64,000 nt of DNA from Heracleum sosnowskyi (lineage: Eukaryota > Streptophyta > Magnoliopsida > Apiales > Apiaceae): assembly GCA_030848705.1 (NCBI GenBank), contig CM061239.1:87464363-87528362 (forward strand), written 5' to 3'. Under the pieces are notes generated by a model. The model was not told where the DNA came from and made no database searches. It worked only from the letters and a program-made list of their open reading frames with translations. Position 1 is the first letter of the stretch, and the number at the start of each line of letters is the position of its first letter. Shown here in pieces: positions 44,932 to 55,231 of the stretch. Both the position numbers and the translations under genes were made by a program.

Positions 44932-47900
44932 TATAATAACCCGAATTTTTGGTAAAATTTAAAACTTTTCTTATTATGATTAAGTGCATCAGTGAATAGT
45001 GAATTTGGTGGATGAATAGTGATTTTGAGGGTTAAGAAAATTTTTCATGCCACCTATGTACGAGACGTAGTGTGGATATTCCGAAGTCATATTAGTGATC
45101 TACGGAGTAAATAAGTGAATGCAAAGACGATCAGAATTCAGAAATTCCAAAATTTATTTTGGTGTAGTATTTGACCGGGCAGTGAATTATATGTTATTAT
45201 ATTCAAGAAATGAGATATTAAAATTGAGGATTTGAGGATTTAATATTTTTGAATTTTATTATTTTATTAAAGTCGATTTAAGGATTCAATTGTTGGAATG
45301 AATAGTGAATAGTTACTATTCACTGCGAGAATCGCGTAGAGTTTTATTCGCTCTCTTTAGGAAATATTTCGAATCGTTTTAAGAGGAACAAGGCAACATT
45401 TACAGGATTAAATATAGACATGGAAGTAACATGTAACAAGATTAATTCAAGGAATGCAACATTTGGATCATCCATGTGAAAAGAAACGAATCAGTAAAGC
45501 AAACCAGTAAAGTTACTTTATCTCAACCAGTGCATGTTTGACAAGTGTCGCAAGGAGAAGACATCAAGGTGATGACTCACCACTTATACAAAAATATCAG
45601 CATTCTTATCATTATTAATCAAAACAAAGAAAAAGAAAAGAAGAAAAGCAAGAGAAAAGCTCTCTCCCTCATTTTCCAGATTTCTGCCCAGCAAGACCAA
45701 GCAATGAAGAACAATTCGTAACTTAATATCTACTCATGATAAAATCACCATATTTTAACCATAGCTTCTCCACTCCATGGGCAACGTTCGCTCAAAATTT
45801 CATGGCCAACAAAGGAGTGTAGCCTAGTCAAATCCCTTCCCCAAGTCGGAGAACAGAAACTGTCCTGCTTTTCCAGTTTCGACCACTCACCTTAGAAAGC
45901 CGATAAGTCGAGCTTCAAGCATCCCCTGGTGATGAGGTAGGACTCAAAACAAAGCCCTTGAAGAGTATAAGGTGTGGTAAAAATCGCAGAACCAAACTCT
46001 TGTTTGTCGATTTTATATGGATTTTACAAAGTAACGATGAATAGTAACTTGTATTTTGTTTTGTTTTTGGATATTGAGTTTGTATTAAGCAAGGATCTAA
46101 GGTTACATAAGGAATTTAGCAGCAATCAAGCTTGGAGAAGGTATAAATCTTGAAACCCTTGAAGTCTTATGGGGTTTATGGATGATTAATGGTGTTATGC
46201 ATGTTTATAGCCTTAGTTGTTAAGATTGGGCTTTGATTTAAGTTATAATGAGTTATATGAACGGAAAGGCATTGCTTGGCCTCAGTTCTATGTTATATAA
46301 GATGTATGTGTTGTGTGGAGTAATCGATATGCATTTTGGATGATTTGAAATTTGGGAATATCCGAGTTATAGCTGTCGTAATGCCCAAATTTTTACCTAC
46401 TGATTGGTTCCCTGTTTTTCCTCTGTTAGAGCTCGACCCTTGCGTCCTACTGCCCATGATTGTGTATTTTATGTTATAAGCTTCATAATGATATGTGGTT
46501 CGCCTAATTTGGCCGAACGGTTTACGAGTTATGCTAGTTTTAGTAATCGTGGTTCGAGAGGTTTCATCGCAGAAAAGTAACCACTTTGATGCTAAGTCAA
46601 AGACCTTTAACAGTCGAATTAAAATGTGAAACTTTGTGATATAATGCTAGAGACAGTTAGGAAGGCTTACAAAAAAGATTCGGATTAAATAGATTATTTT
46701 TCGATTTTATAAAAATGTTTTAGTCGAGGTCGCGCAAGTGAAAACCACCAAGAACATGACTTAGAAACCAATGTTGTAAATGGTTAAGTATAACTTGGAT
46801 TTGAGGATGGATTTCGAACCAAACTTATGATATAAGTAATTGTCGACTAAACGTGGACTTAGTATGAGCCTATAACGAGCTAGTAATTCCTTGGTTGTGT
46901 TTCACTTACGTGTTTAAGCATTGAGTTATAAGTGGTTTATCGAGGGGATTAACCGTGTGTTTTCGTTTGACTTTGTCTAGATTGTTCGACATTGTCACGA
47001 GCCCTATCACCTCTCGAGCATCAGGCAAGTTTCTAAAACCATATTTTGAAGTATGCTTAAACTAGATGCAAGTTTTCAAACCTATGCCTCTATAAACTGT
47101 TGTTGTGATAAATAAAAGATTTTGAGATATATGTTATGTGTTTTTGATTTCGAAATGATACTTATGGTGCTAAGTAACAGTTATTGATATGAGTTGAGCT
47201 TATAAGCTATGGTTATAGCAATATTTTGAGCTGATGTGTTAAGAAAACCCTCAGTAGGGGGGGGTATATACTCTGTATTTAAACTACGGACCGGGAATGG
47301 TATCAGTTATTATCTAGAGTTATATTATACATACTCTGTACTTATACTACGTACCGAGAATGGTATCAGTTGCTATCTAGGGTTATTTTATTAAATTATT
47401 TTCCATTCTTTGTTAAGGAAGTGTGTGGAAATTACTTTTAAATAAATATTCTTTATTAAATATAGCTTACGTTAATTATTTAAAGCCCTACTTCTTAAGG
47501 AAGTAATTTGTGAAAACTATTCTTTAAACCCTAGATAGCTAATAAAGTTTTATTCAGTCAATTATAAACATAATTAGAGAAGGTTCCCAAATCTATTTCC
47601 CTTTTAAGTCTATATTCAGAAAGACTTGAATGTTCGCTCAAACTACAAAGATGCATGGAACCTTTCTCAAGATTTTATGCTTGTTTCCAGTAGACTGCCC
47701 GGTCCTAAATCTTTTTAAATCAATGAAATTATCAGTCTGATATACTACCATCAAAATGATTTTGATTACTTCCTCAAAACTCGAGAAGTAAGATCAGTGA
47801 AATCAGTGATATCCATTAACAGGCATCAGCCTGGGAAATATGAGTGAATTTCCTTTCCAACCAGATACGACTACTTTGTGGAGTTGTATACTTGGGGAAA

Positions 47901-49501
47901 AAGGGAAAGGAACTTTATGTTTCAGTGTTATGGATTTACTCGAACTTGGAGATATGTAAGGGACTGAGTAGCGCCGGTCCCCTAAGGGAATTACAATATG
48001 GCCGACGGACTGGTGAACGGGTCTGTTCTTCCCTTAGATGATTATCAGTGCCCGACCGTAGGATAAATGGAGAGTAACAGAATCGACCGTCTATGAACGG
48101 GTCTGTTCTTCCTGCCTACAACCGATTGGCGGGGAGGTAAGTCGGTGTGAGACTGATTATCTTCCCTTTTACGTAGAAAAACAGCAGGGGGATACAGCTT
48201 GCGACTGATCATCGCAGGGGTATCCTCGGCGCCTAGCATCTCCATCTACAGTTCACTATTCATGAAAGAGCACATTTTGTGCAAGTTTTCAGAGAAAGAG
48301 AAATTATTCCAGTTACTCAGTTTTATGCAAGTTTTCAGAAAAAAAAGTTTATTCCAGTCATTCAGTTCTATGCAAGTTTTCAGAAAGAGAAAGTTTACTC
48401 AAGAGTATTCGAGTTTATTCCAATATATGAGTTTATCAGAAAGCATATGAGATTACAAAAAGGTATATGATTGTTTTGAAAAAGATATATGAAATCAGAT
48501 GAGTTTAGAAAATGGATTGGAATTATTTTACCTTGTATTTATTTCCACATTATGATATGAGGTAAATGTTTGATATGAAAGATGATATTTGGAAATTCCT
48601 ACAACTTCATCTTTTATTTTATGAGTTATGACTCTGATAAAACCTGATTAAGGATATATATATGAAATAGTGGATTTTGGGTTATGGAAACCTTATATTG
48701 AATTTTCCTTATAACTTCATCTTTTAAGTTATATGTTGATAGTCTGCTTATATTCTATATAGCAGATATTTTACGAAAAGGATATACTGAGTTATCCTGT
48801 CTTTTATTTTATACTAGAACTTTGTTCATAGTATGAATATCGAAAGTTTGCAGAATATTATGGAAAGGATATTTGAAATACAACAATGGTATTTTTGGAA
48901 TATATTCCGATAAGGAAATGATTTCAGTATCAAGATATTTTGACAAGTTATTGTCTTATACCCGCTTTATTTCTGGGTTGAATTAAAGGCAGAATTATGC
49001 CATACTTTCATTACCTTGCTGAGCTATAGCTCACTCTTGCTATTATTTTATATATATTATATAGCAGCGAAGCAGGATGCCAATGGGACGGCACATACCT
49101 CGCAAGGTGTTTCCATAAACAGTTTCTAGCAGTGATCCCGGGAGTAGTACGAACCAATCGAATCAGGCTACGGCTTTTGGTATTCCACTTATGTATAGAC
49201 CTGAATGGTATTAGAGGATTGTGAGCATCAGAAGGCTAAGTTGGTAATGTAACAATACTTAGAAATTGTATCAGTAACAGATTCAAAAGACATTTGGGTA
49301 TTGTAATAATAAGAATTATTTATTCTGCAGTTGTTGTATTGTGTCATTTCTGAGACTCTAACCTGTGTATGTGTGTGTGAGACATATGTTGTGGGGTCAT
49401 GAGCAGGTGAATTATGAATGGTGTGAGTAATACAGGTAAGGCAAGGAGTACATGGATTGTGACAACCCTAAATCCCTGACCCCGGATTTGGGGTTGTTAC
49501 A
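44932..49501 (+). repeat. G3 3' LTR (4570 bp, uninterrupted)
   Basis: It is nearly identical to the split 5' LTR. An ~18-bp deletion near 46080 and scattered substitutions separate them. It shows the empty target site of C3 (AAATTGTATCAGTAACAG at about 49264). It holds no gene; the repeats match those in the 5' LTR, including the 48281-48416 array. Confidence 0.9.
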
Positions 49502-51942
49502 TGTTCTCCCAATTGAGGACATGGATTCAAGGGATGATAAAGATAGAAGGGGAAAGACAACTGAGGATTTGATCCCTATCCCCTTAGTTCCAGGTGAACC
49601 AGATAAAGTCACTTACATTGGAGCACTGTTGCCTGAACCCTGGAAGGGCAAGATTATATCTTTCCTCCAAGAGAATGAAGATGTTTTTGCTTGGACAACA
49701 GCTGATATGCCAGGGATTGATCCCCAATTGATAACTCACAAGTTGAACGTAGATCCCGAAAGGAAGACGGTGAAACAAAAGAAGAGAAACTTTAATCCAG
49801 AAAGGCAAGAGGCCATAAATCAAGAGGTAGATAAGCTCTTGAAAGCAAGATTCATTGAAGAGATTCAATTCCATGAATAGTTGGCTAACCCAGTAATGGT
49901 TAAGAAAGCCAATGGAAAGTGGAGAATTTGCGTAGACTTTACGGACTTGAACGATGCATGTCCTAAGGACTGTTTTCCCCTACCAAGGATCGACACTTTA
50001 ATAGATGCGACTGCAGTGCACGAAATGCTAAGCTTCATGGACGGCTTCAGCGGATACAACCAAATCAAGATGCATAAGGATGACATTCGCAAATTATCAT
50101 TCATTATTGATTTTGGTGTTTACTGCTACTTAGTTATGGCATTTGGACTCAAGAATGCAGGTGCCACATACCAAAGGTTAGTGAACAAAATTTTCAAACA
50201 TCTCATTGGCAAGACCATGGAGGTTTACATGGATGACATGTTAGTCAAAATCCTCGATAAGGCTGAGCACATAGAGCACCTCTGAGAGGCATTTGAAGTG
50301 CTGAGACACCATAAAATGATGTTGAATCCTGTCAAGTGCGCCTTTGGCGTAGGGTCAGGCAAGTTTTTGGGTCTGATGGCCTCTAAATGAGGAATTGAAG
50401 CCACCCCGACAAAATTAAAGCAATTATGGATATGGAACCACCGAACTCTGTTAAAGATGTTCAGAAACTCACTGAGAGAGTGGCATCATTGGGAAGGTTC
50501 GTCTCCAAGTCAGGGGAAAAGTGTCAACCCTTCTTCAAAGCATTGAAGAACATGAAATTTTTTGAGTGGATAGCAGAAAGCCAAGAAGCCTTGGAAAAAT
50601 ACATGACTGAAGCACCATTGTTGGCAAAACCAAAACCTGGAGAAACACTTTATCTATACTTGGCAGTTTCAAACACCGCCTTGGGAGCTATTTTGGTGAA
50701 GGAAAAATCAAAGGTTCAGAAACCCATCTACTATGTGAGCAAAATTTTGCACGGAGCAGAAGTAAACTACTCTCTGATAGAAAAGTTTCTTTTAGCCTTG
50801 ATCAAGGCCTCATGAAAATTACGCTCGTACTTTCAGGTGCATAAGATAGAAGTCTTGACTGACCAACCATTAAGAAACATCCTTCATAGTCCTAAGGTCA
50901 GAGGAAGACTGATCAAATGGGAGATTGAGTTGGGAGAGTTCGACATCAAGTATAAGCCTCGAACGACCATTAAAGCACGGGCACTTGCTGACTTCATGGT
51001 TGAATGTACCATCGACAACCAAGAAGTCGGGGAACAGGAAGTAGTACCCTTGGAGGGCAAAGAAGTTGAAAAACAAGATGAAGAGATGGTATTTAAGGAA
51101 TACTGGGTGCTCTATTTTGATGGGGCGTCAAAAAAAATAATCAAGTGGAGCACGTTTAGTGCTACAAAGTCCCGATGGATTTCTCATTGAGTATGCACTA
51201 AAGTTGGACTTTCCGACAACAAACAATGAAGCCGAGTATGAAGCCCTGATAGTCGGCTTAGGTTTGGCTGGGGCCTTGAGAGTTAATACTCTCAAAGTCT
51301 ATGGAGACTCGAGATTGGTAGTCTCACAAGTAAATGGAGAATTTGAGGCTAAGGATGAAACCATGGCCAAATATCTGAAGCTTGTGAGAGCCATCATGAC
51401 CCAGTTTGATGAATCCTATATGGAACACATCCCTAGAGAAGAAAACATGAAGGCCGATGCCTTGTCTAAATTTGCTTCTTCTGAGACAGAGAACTATGCC
51501 GGAAGTGTATACTTCCAAGTCTTGAAGACCCCGGGCATCAATGGAAAACTAATAGCACCTAAAGAATTAGGTGGCTTTTGGATAGACCTCGTTAAGGCTC
51601 ATCTTGAAACCTGTTGGTTACCAAATAATGCCTTGGAGGCACGAAAGTTGACAGTGAGAGCATTGAGGCACGCCTTGATAGAAGGGATCTTCTACAAGAA
51701 GTCTTTTGTCATTCCTTACTTGAAGTGTCTACGACCCCAGGAGGCGAAGTTATTCTTGAAAGAAGTTCAGGAGGGAATTTGTGGGCAGCACTTGGGGGGC
51801 AGGGCCCTTGCTCATAAAATAACCCGTCTCGGCTTCTACTGGCCAAATATGATTGCTAATGCGAAAGATTATGTGAAGAAGTGCGAACGGTGTCAAAAGC
51901 ATGCACCTGTGGTTAGGAAACCGTCCAAGATGTTAACATTTC
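49502..51942 (+). pseudogene. pol: G1 pol: RT, RNase H, second RNase H, integrase zinc domain
   Basis: After LPIEDMD and a spacer comes reverse transcriptase (KWRICVDFTDLNDACPKD, FMDGFSGYNQIKM, FGLKNAGATYQRLV; active site YMDDML at 50227-50244). The first RNase H follows (about 50430-51000: PIYYVSKILHGAE, LTDQPLRNILHSP). Then the second, archaeal-type RNase H peculiar to Tat elements (about 51105-51480: YFDGASK, NNEAEYEALIVGL, YGDSRLVVSQVNGE, NMKADALSKFAS). The integrase zinc domain is at 51775-51905 (GQHLGG ... CERCQKHA). Breaks: TAG near 49880, TGA near 50283, TGA near 50390 with a frame change, TGA near 50813, and a shift near 51140. G4 cuts it before the integrase core. Confidence 0.9.
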
Positions 51943-52401
51943 TGTAACACCCCCAGATCCGGGGTCGGAGATCTAGGTTGTCACGATCCCTTATTCTGTA
52001 CAAACACTTAATACTTGAATCATAATATAATAAATCCACACACCTGGTGACCCCACCATCAATATACTCACGCCAGTTATGTCTCAGAAACGAACTTGCA
52101 AAAACAGTAGTCATATGATCCATAAATTAAAATTATTACAACCCAAAAGTAAAATACTTGCAACCTACTGCCAGTATGATTTCTACGTGAAACCAGAAAG
52201 GTAGCGCAAAAGTTTGTACTTGTTCTTTAATATACATAAGTGATACTTATAAATAAACCGGAGCAACAAGAGTTACACTCCGAACCACCCAGTTGTTCTA
52301 CCTGATCAACTGCAACAACCATGCTACGGGCGGCCTGTATATCCCTGACGCGCTTCCGAGCGGTACGATGAATCCTGGCCATCTACTCTAGCTGTTGTGT
52401 T

Positions 52402-52404
<3 letters not shown>

Positions 52405-52457
<53 letters not shown>
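52405..52457. repeat. (AT)26 microsatellite
   Basis: A pure AT/TA dinucleotide run inside the G4 LTR, probably length-variable. Confidence 0.95.
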
Positions 52458-52462
<5 letters not shown>

Positions 52463-52840
52463 AAGCAATCGTGAGCACTAAGCCCAGCAATAATACAAAG
52501 CAGCATAAGCATATATATGTAAGCTTATATCATAAAGGAAAACCTTTAAAACTTCATTCATATGTAGAATGATATATTTAATTTTCTTTTCGTCAAAACA
52601 TATCACACAGTTTCAAATACTGTACATGGAACATCATTGCTCAATTACGGTCACATTATCGGTAACTCAGCACCTAGGCTTTTGTTACAATGTGCAGCAC
52701 AATTCCAAGTGGAAGATAGGGACATTCTGGAACACCCGATACACGGTGATCAGCCGTTGTATCGCACTCACACTTTTCTACTAGTAGATGGACGATATCT
52801 TAACACGATTATCACCCCATCCGCATACGGGCTTTGTATC

Positions 52841-52940
52841 TGCTGGACTGTCCCACAGCCTCCTACGCGAGATAGTTGCTGGACTGCCCCGCAGCCTCTT
52901 ACGCCATATAATTTGATGGACTGTCCCACAGCCTCTTACA
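52841..52940. repeat. Tandem repeat, ~36-bp unit x3, in G4 LTR
   Basis: The units begin TGCTGGACTG or TGATGGACTG at 52841, 52877 and 52914, and contain CCCACAGCCTC or CCCGCAGCCTC. Confidence 0.82.
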
Positions 52941-54059
52941 TATTACCTCCTAGTCCCGGATGAAAATCAATGAAACGGGAATCGGAATTTAATCCTGTTT
53001 CCCCCAAGTACAAAATACTTGTCAAAACTTTATAACAGTTCAGATTTTCTTACTCCAGAATGTTTGAAAGGAGTAAATCACAATGTGGGTTGACGTCAGT
53101 CAATGAGACTACGAATGATTACCACTTATTTTGAAATCATGGCCAGGGAGTTTATCGAAATTTTCAGAGTTTAGCAAGTTTGAAATTCTTTGATTGAATA
53201 GGGGAGTCATCCCCAGCTATAGGTACTCTAGAGGAACAGTGGGACTAAAACTCTGTCCTCGACTCCTTGAACGGGATTCCCAATTTCCCGATGAGTTAGA
53301 AAACATTATTCGTATTTAAATATCTTTAAATAACTTAAGATAATAATTGGGAATCTCTGTTTTAAATATCTTCTCTGAAGATCAGAAATATTTGTGTAAA
53401 TAGTAGAACCTTAAATAATATCATAATAAGGTTCTATGATTTTTTAATCATAGTTGGAATATTTAATAAATATCCAATTAATAAATATTCAATTATTATT
53501 CAATAATATTTCACTTAAGTGAATATTCAAAAATAATATTCATTTAATCAAATAAATATCCAAAATAATATTTTTAATAATATTATTTAATACCTCGCAT
53601 TAAATATCCAATAATATATATATTGAAATATTTAATCAACATATATAAAATATAGTTGTCCCTGGACCCTCCAGTTTCTGACAGAATAATCAAATCCAAA
53701 TAGTAATTTAACTCCCGGCCTATTATTTTAAAATCATCGTATAAGTGCTCTATCCTTAGAGCCTTTAAAACCTCGGTTTATATCTAGTATTTACATAGCA
53801 TATAAGCCTTATATCTTATTAGAGCTTTTTATCAGAAGCGTAGCAGTTTACAAAATTTCTCACTGCATTAAAGCAGAATATATAAATAGGGTTAGACTCA
53901 AGAGAGAACCAATCACTAAAAAAGAACTTTAGAACTGTTATAAGCCGTTGGATTATTATTAGATCAACTGTTCAGATTCAACTCATTTTTATATACAAAA
54001 TCTTATAAGGGTATTGTTGGAATAAAAGGATTCCACTGCTGAACCTATTTCGTTTCATA

Positions 54060-54345
54060 GTATAAATACAGTGTTCTGCAACTGAATTTTAAAAGTTATG
54101 CATATGAACTTCAAAGTTCTGCAACTGAACTTACTTCTTTCCACGAAATTCTACAAGTGAACTTGATTATTTTTATAATGTTTTGTTGTTGAACAATGTT
54201 ATTCACATTATTTTCATACCATAACTTTCGTGTTCTACCGCTGAACATAAAAGTCATGCAATCGAATTTGAAATCAAACACATAAGTTTTAAAGTTCTGC
54301 AACTGAACTTACTTGTATTTAAATGTTCAGTTGCTGAACACTGTT
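54060..54345. repeat. Cluster of quasi-palindromic GTTCTGCAACTGAAC motifs
   Basis: About eight exact or degenerate copies by eye (near 54072, 54115, 54149, 54187, 54233, 54257, 54294 and 54325), the last in the form GTTCAGTTGCTGAAC. Spacing is irregular, so it is not a simple tandem array. Confidence 0.7.
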
Positions 54346-54690
54346 ATCTAATATTGTGTTCATACCAAAACTTGAATATTTTCAAAAACGTTGATAAAAA
54401 TAATAGGGGAATTTTATGATGATGATGGAGAATTTTGTGATCGATATCGATGTATGATTATAATTGTTAATCAAATATTAATTAGCTCTAAATTGTGAAT
54501 TTTGTATTTATGGACAACTTTACCCCTGATCTACATATAATAAATATATATTATTTTAAAATATAAATTAGAGTTCTAAGAGTTCTTAGGTTAAGGGTTC
54601 TACAAGGAACATGACCCTATATTGTTAGATATAATTGCTGACGTTTGTTTATCAGTGTTTAAGCAATAGGTACTGACCAGAGTTTATCAG

Positions 54691-54788
54691 AAGCCGGTCA
54701 GAGTGTATTTAAAGTCTGACAGGGTGAAGAGTTTAAAGGAAGCCGGTCAGAGTTTATTTAAAGTCTGACAGGGTGATAGTTGAATTAG
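54691..54788. repeat. 49-bp tandem duplication in C4 LTR (U3)
   Basis: The units start AAGCCGGTCAGAG at 54691 and 54740 and share TTTAAAGTCTGACAGGGTG. Tandem U3 repeats often act as enhancers in plant Copia elements; here that is inference. Confidence 0.85.
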
Positions 54789-54965
54789 TTGTCGGTGCTG
54801 AATTGAAGATTCTAGAAGCAATATATTCTGAAGATGGAAAGAAGCAGAATATATTGATACATCTAAGGAGACGGAATAGAAGATAAGAAGCAATCCTTAA
54901 TTGATATAACTTGTATAGCTAATTTGTAGGAATATCAATTAGATAAGGATTGTGTAACTGTGTAC

Positions 54966-54973
54966 TATATAAA
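54966..54973 (+). promoter_or_regulatory. C4 LTR TATA box
   Basis: TATATAAA lies 195 bp before the LTR end and downstream of the 49-bp repeats, the expected U3/R position for the genomic RNA promoter. Confidence 0.65.
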
Positions 54974-55170
54974 CACAGATAGGTTATCCCTATAAGGGAT
55001 GCGATCATTGAATATATTATTCTTGTAACCTAGAAGCTCTTTGTGATTCATTAACATCACTAAGAGAGAATTATTTAAAATAATTCAGTTTGTTGATTCA
55101 CAAACTTGTGTTCTTGATTGTTATTCTCATACATACTTGATTATATATATTGTGTATTCGGCCTAACAAT

Positions 55171-55184
55171 TGGTATCAGAGCCA
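55171..55184 (+). promoter_or_regulatory. C4 primer-binding site (initiator-Met tRNA)
   Basis: TGGTATCAGAGCCA, two bases after the LTR; it matches the standard plant Copia site. Confidence 0.93.
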
Positions 55185-55231
55185 AGGCTGTTTAATATAT
55201 ACAGTTTTACGATTCAAACACAGTATTAATC

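Larger units (their letters stand above)
24338..49501 (+). mobile_element. G3: Tekay/Del-type chromovirus with 4.6-kb LTRs, non-autonomous, carrying C3
   Basis: The 5' LTR (24338-28692 plus 40614-40848, split by C3) is followed by an initiator-Met PBS, a 4.1-kb decayed internal region, a polypurine tract and the 3' LTR (44932-49501). Flanks ggttc (24333-24337) and tgttc (49502-49506) are a TSD with one mismatch. The LTRs start TATAATAACCC in both copies (family norm TGTAATAACCC, as in G2) and end TTGTTACA or CTGTTACA. The LTRs look about 98-99% identical, whereas the internal pol is ruined. Confidence 0.87.
18003..51942 (+). mobile_element. G1: decayed Ty3/Gypsy Tat-lineage retrotransposon, split by G2 and G3
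   Basis: The pieces are 18003-18221, 22154-24337 and 49502-51942. They encode, in order, gag, zinc knuckle, protease, RT, RNase H, a second RNase H and the integrase zinc domain. The dual RNase H and the gag type place it in the Tat (Tat/Retand/Ogre) lineage. Joining across each insertion keeps continuous homology. The 5' end lies left of C1, outside the window; the integrase core is cut off by G4 at 51943. It has many stops and frameshifts and is the oldest visible layer. Confidence 0.85.
51943..54622 (-). mobile_element. G4: Tekay-like LTR in reverse orientation, interrupted by C4
   Basis: It begins TGTAACACCCCCAGATCCGG, the reverse complement of the Tekay LTR end seen in G2 and G3 (CCGGATCTGGGGG-GTTACA). 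It lacks the other LTR end before C4 starts at 54623, so the rest lies beyond the window. There is no coding sequence. It holds an AT microsatellite (52405-52457), a three-unit tandem repeat (52841-52940) and a cluster of GTTCTGCAACTGAAC-like motifs (54060-54345). The TSD cannot be checked. Confidence 0.72.
54623..55168 (+). repeat. C4 5' LTR (546 bp)
   Basis: TGTTAGATATAATTGC to GGCCTAACA, two bases before the PBS. It contains a 49-bp tandem duplication (54691-54788) carrying GCCGGTCAGAGT, in which TCAGAGTTTA is the reverse complement of the C4 dispersed motif. The promoter TATA box is at 54966. Confidence 0.92.

Noticed and set aside
49502..51942. Endogenous pararetrovirus origin for the YMDD reverse transcriptase
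   Set aside because: The dual RNase H, the downstream integrase zinc domain, the gag type and the lineage-typical linkers fit a Tat Gypsy element; no movement- or coat-protein sequence is present.
52405..52457. AT run as a replication origin or matrix attachment site
   Set aside because: A simple microsatellite; nothing else supports a function.
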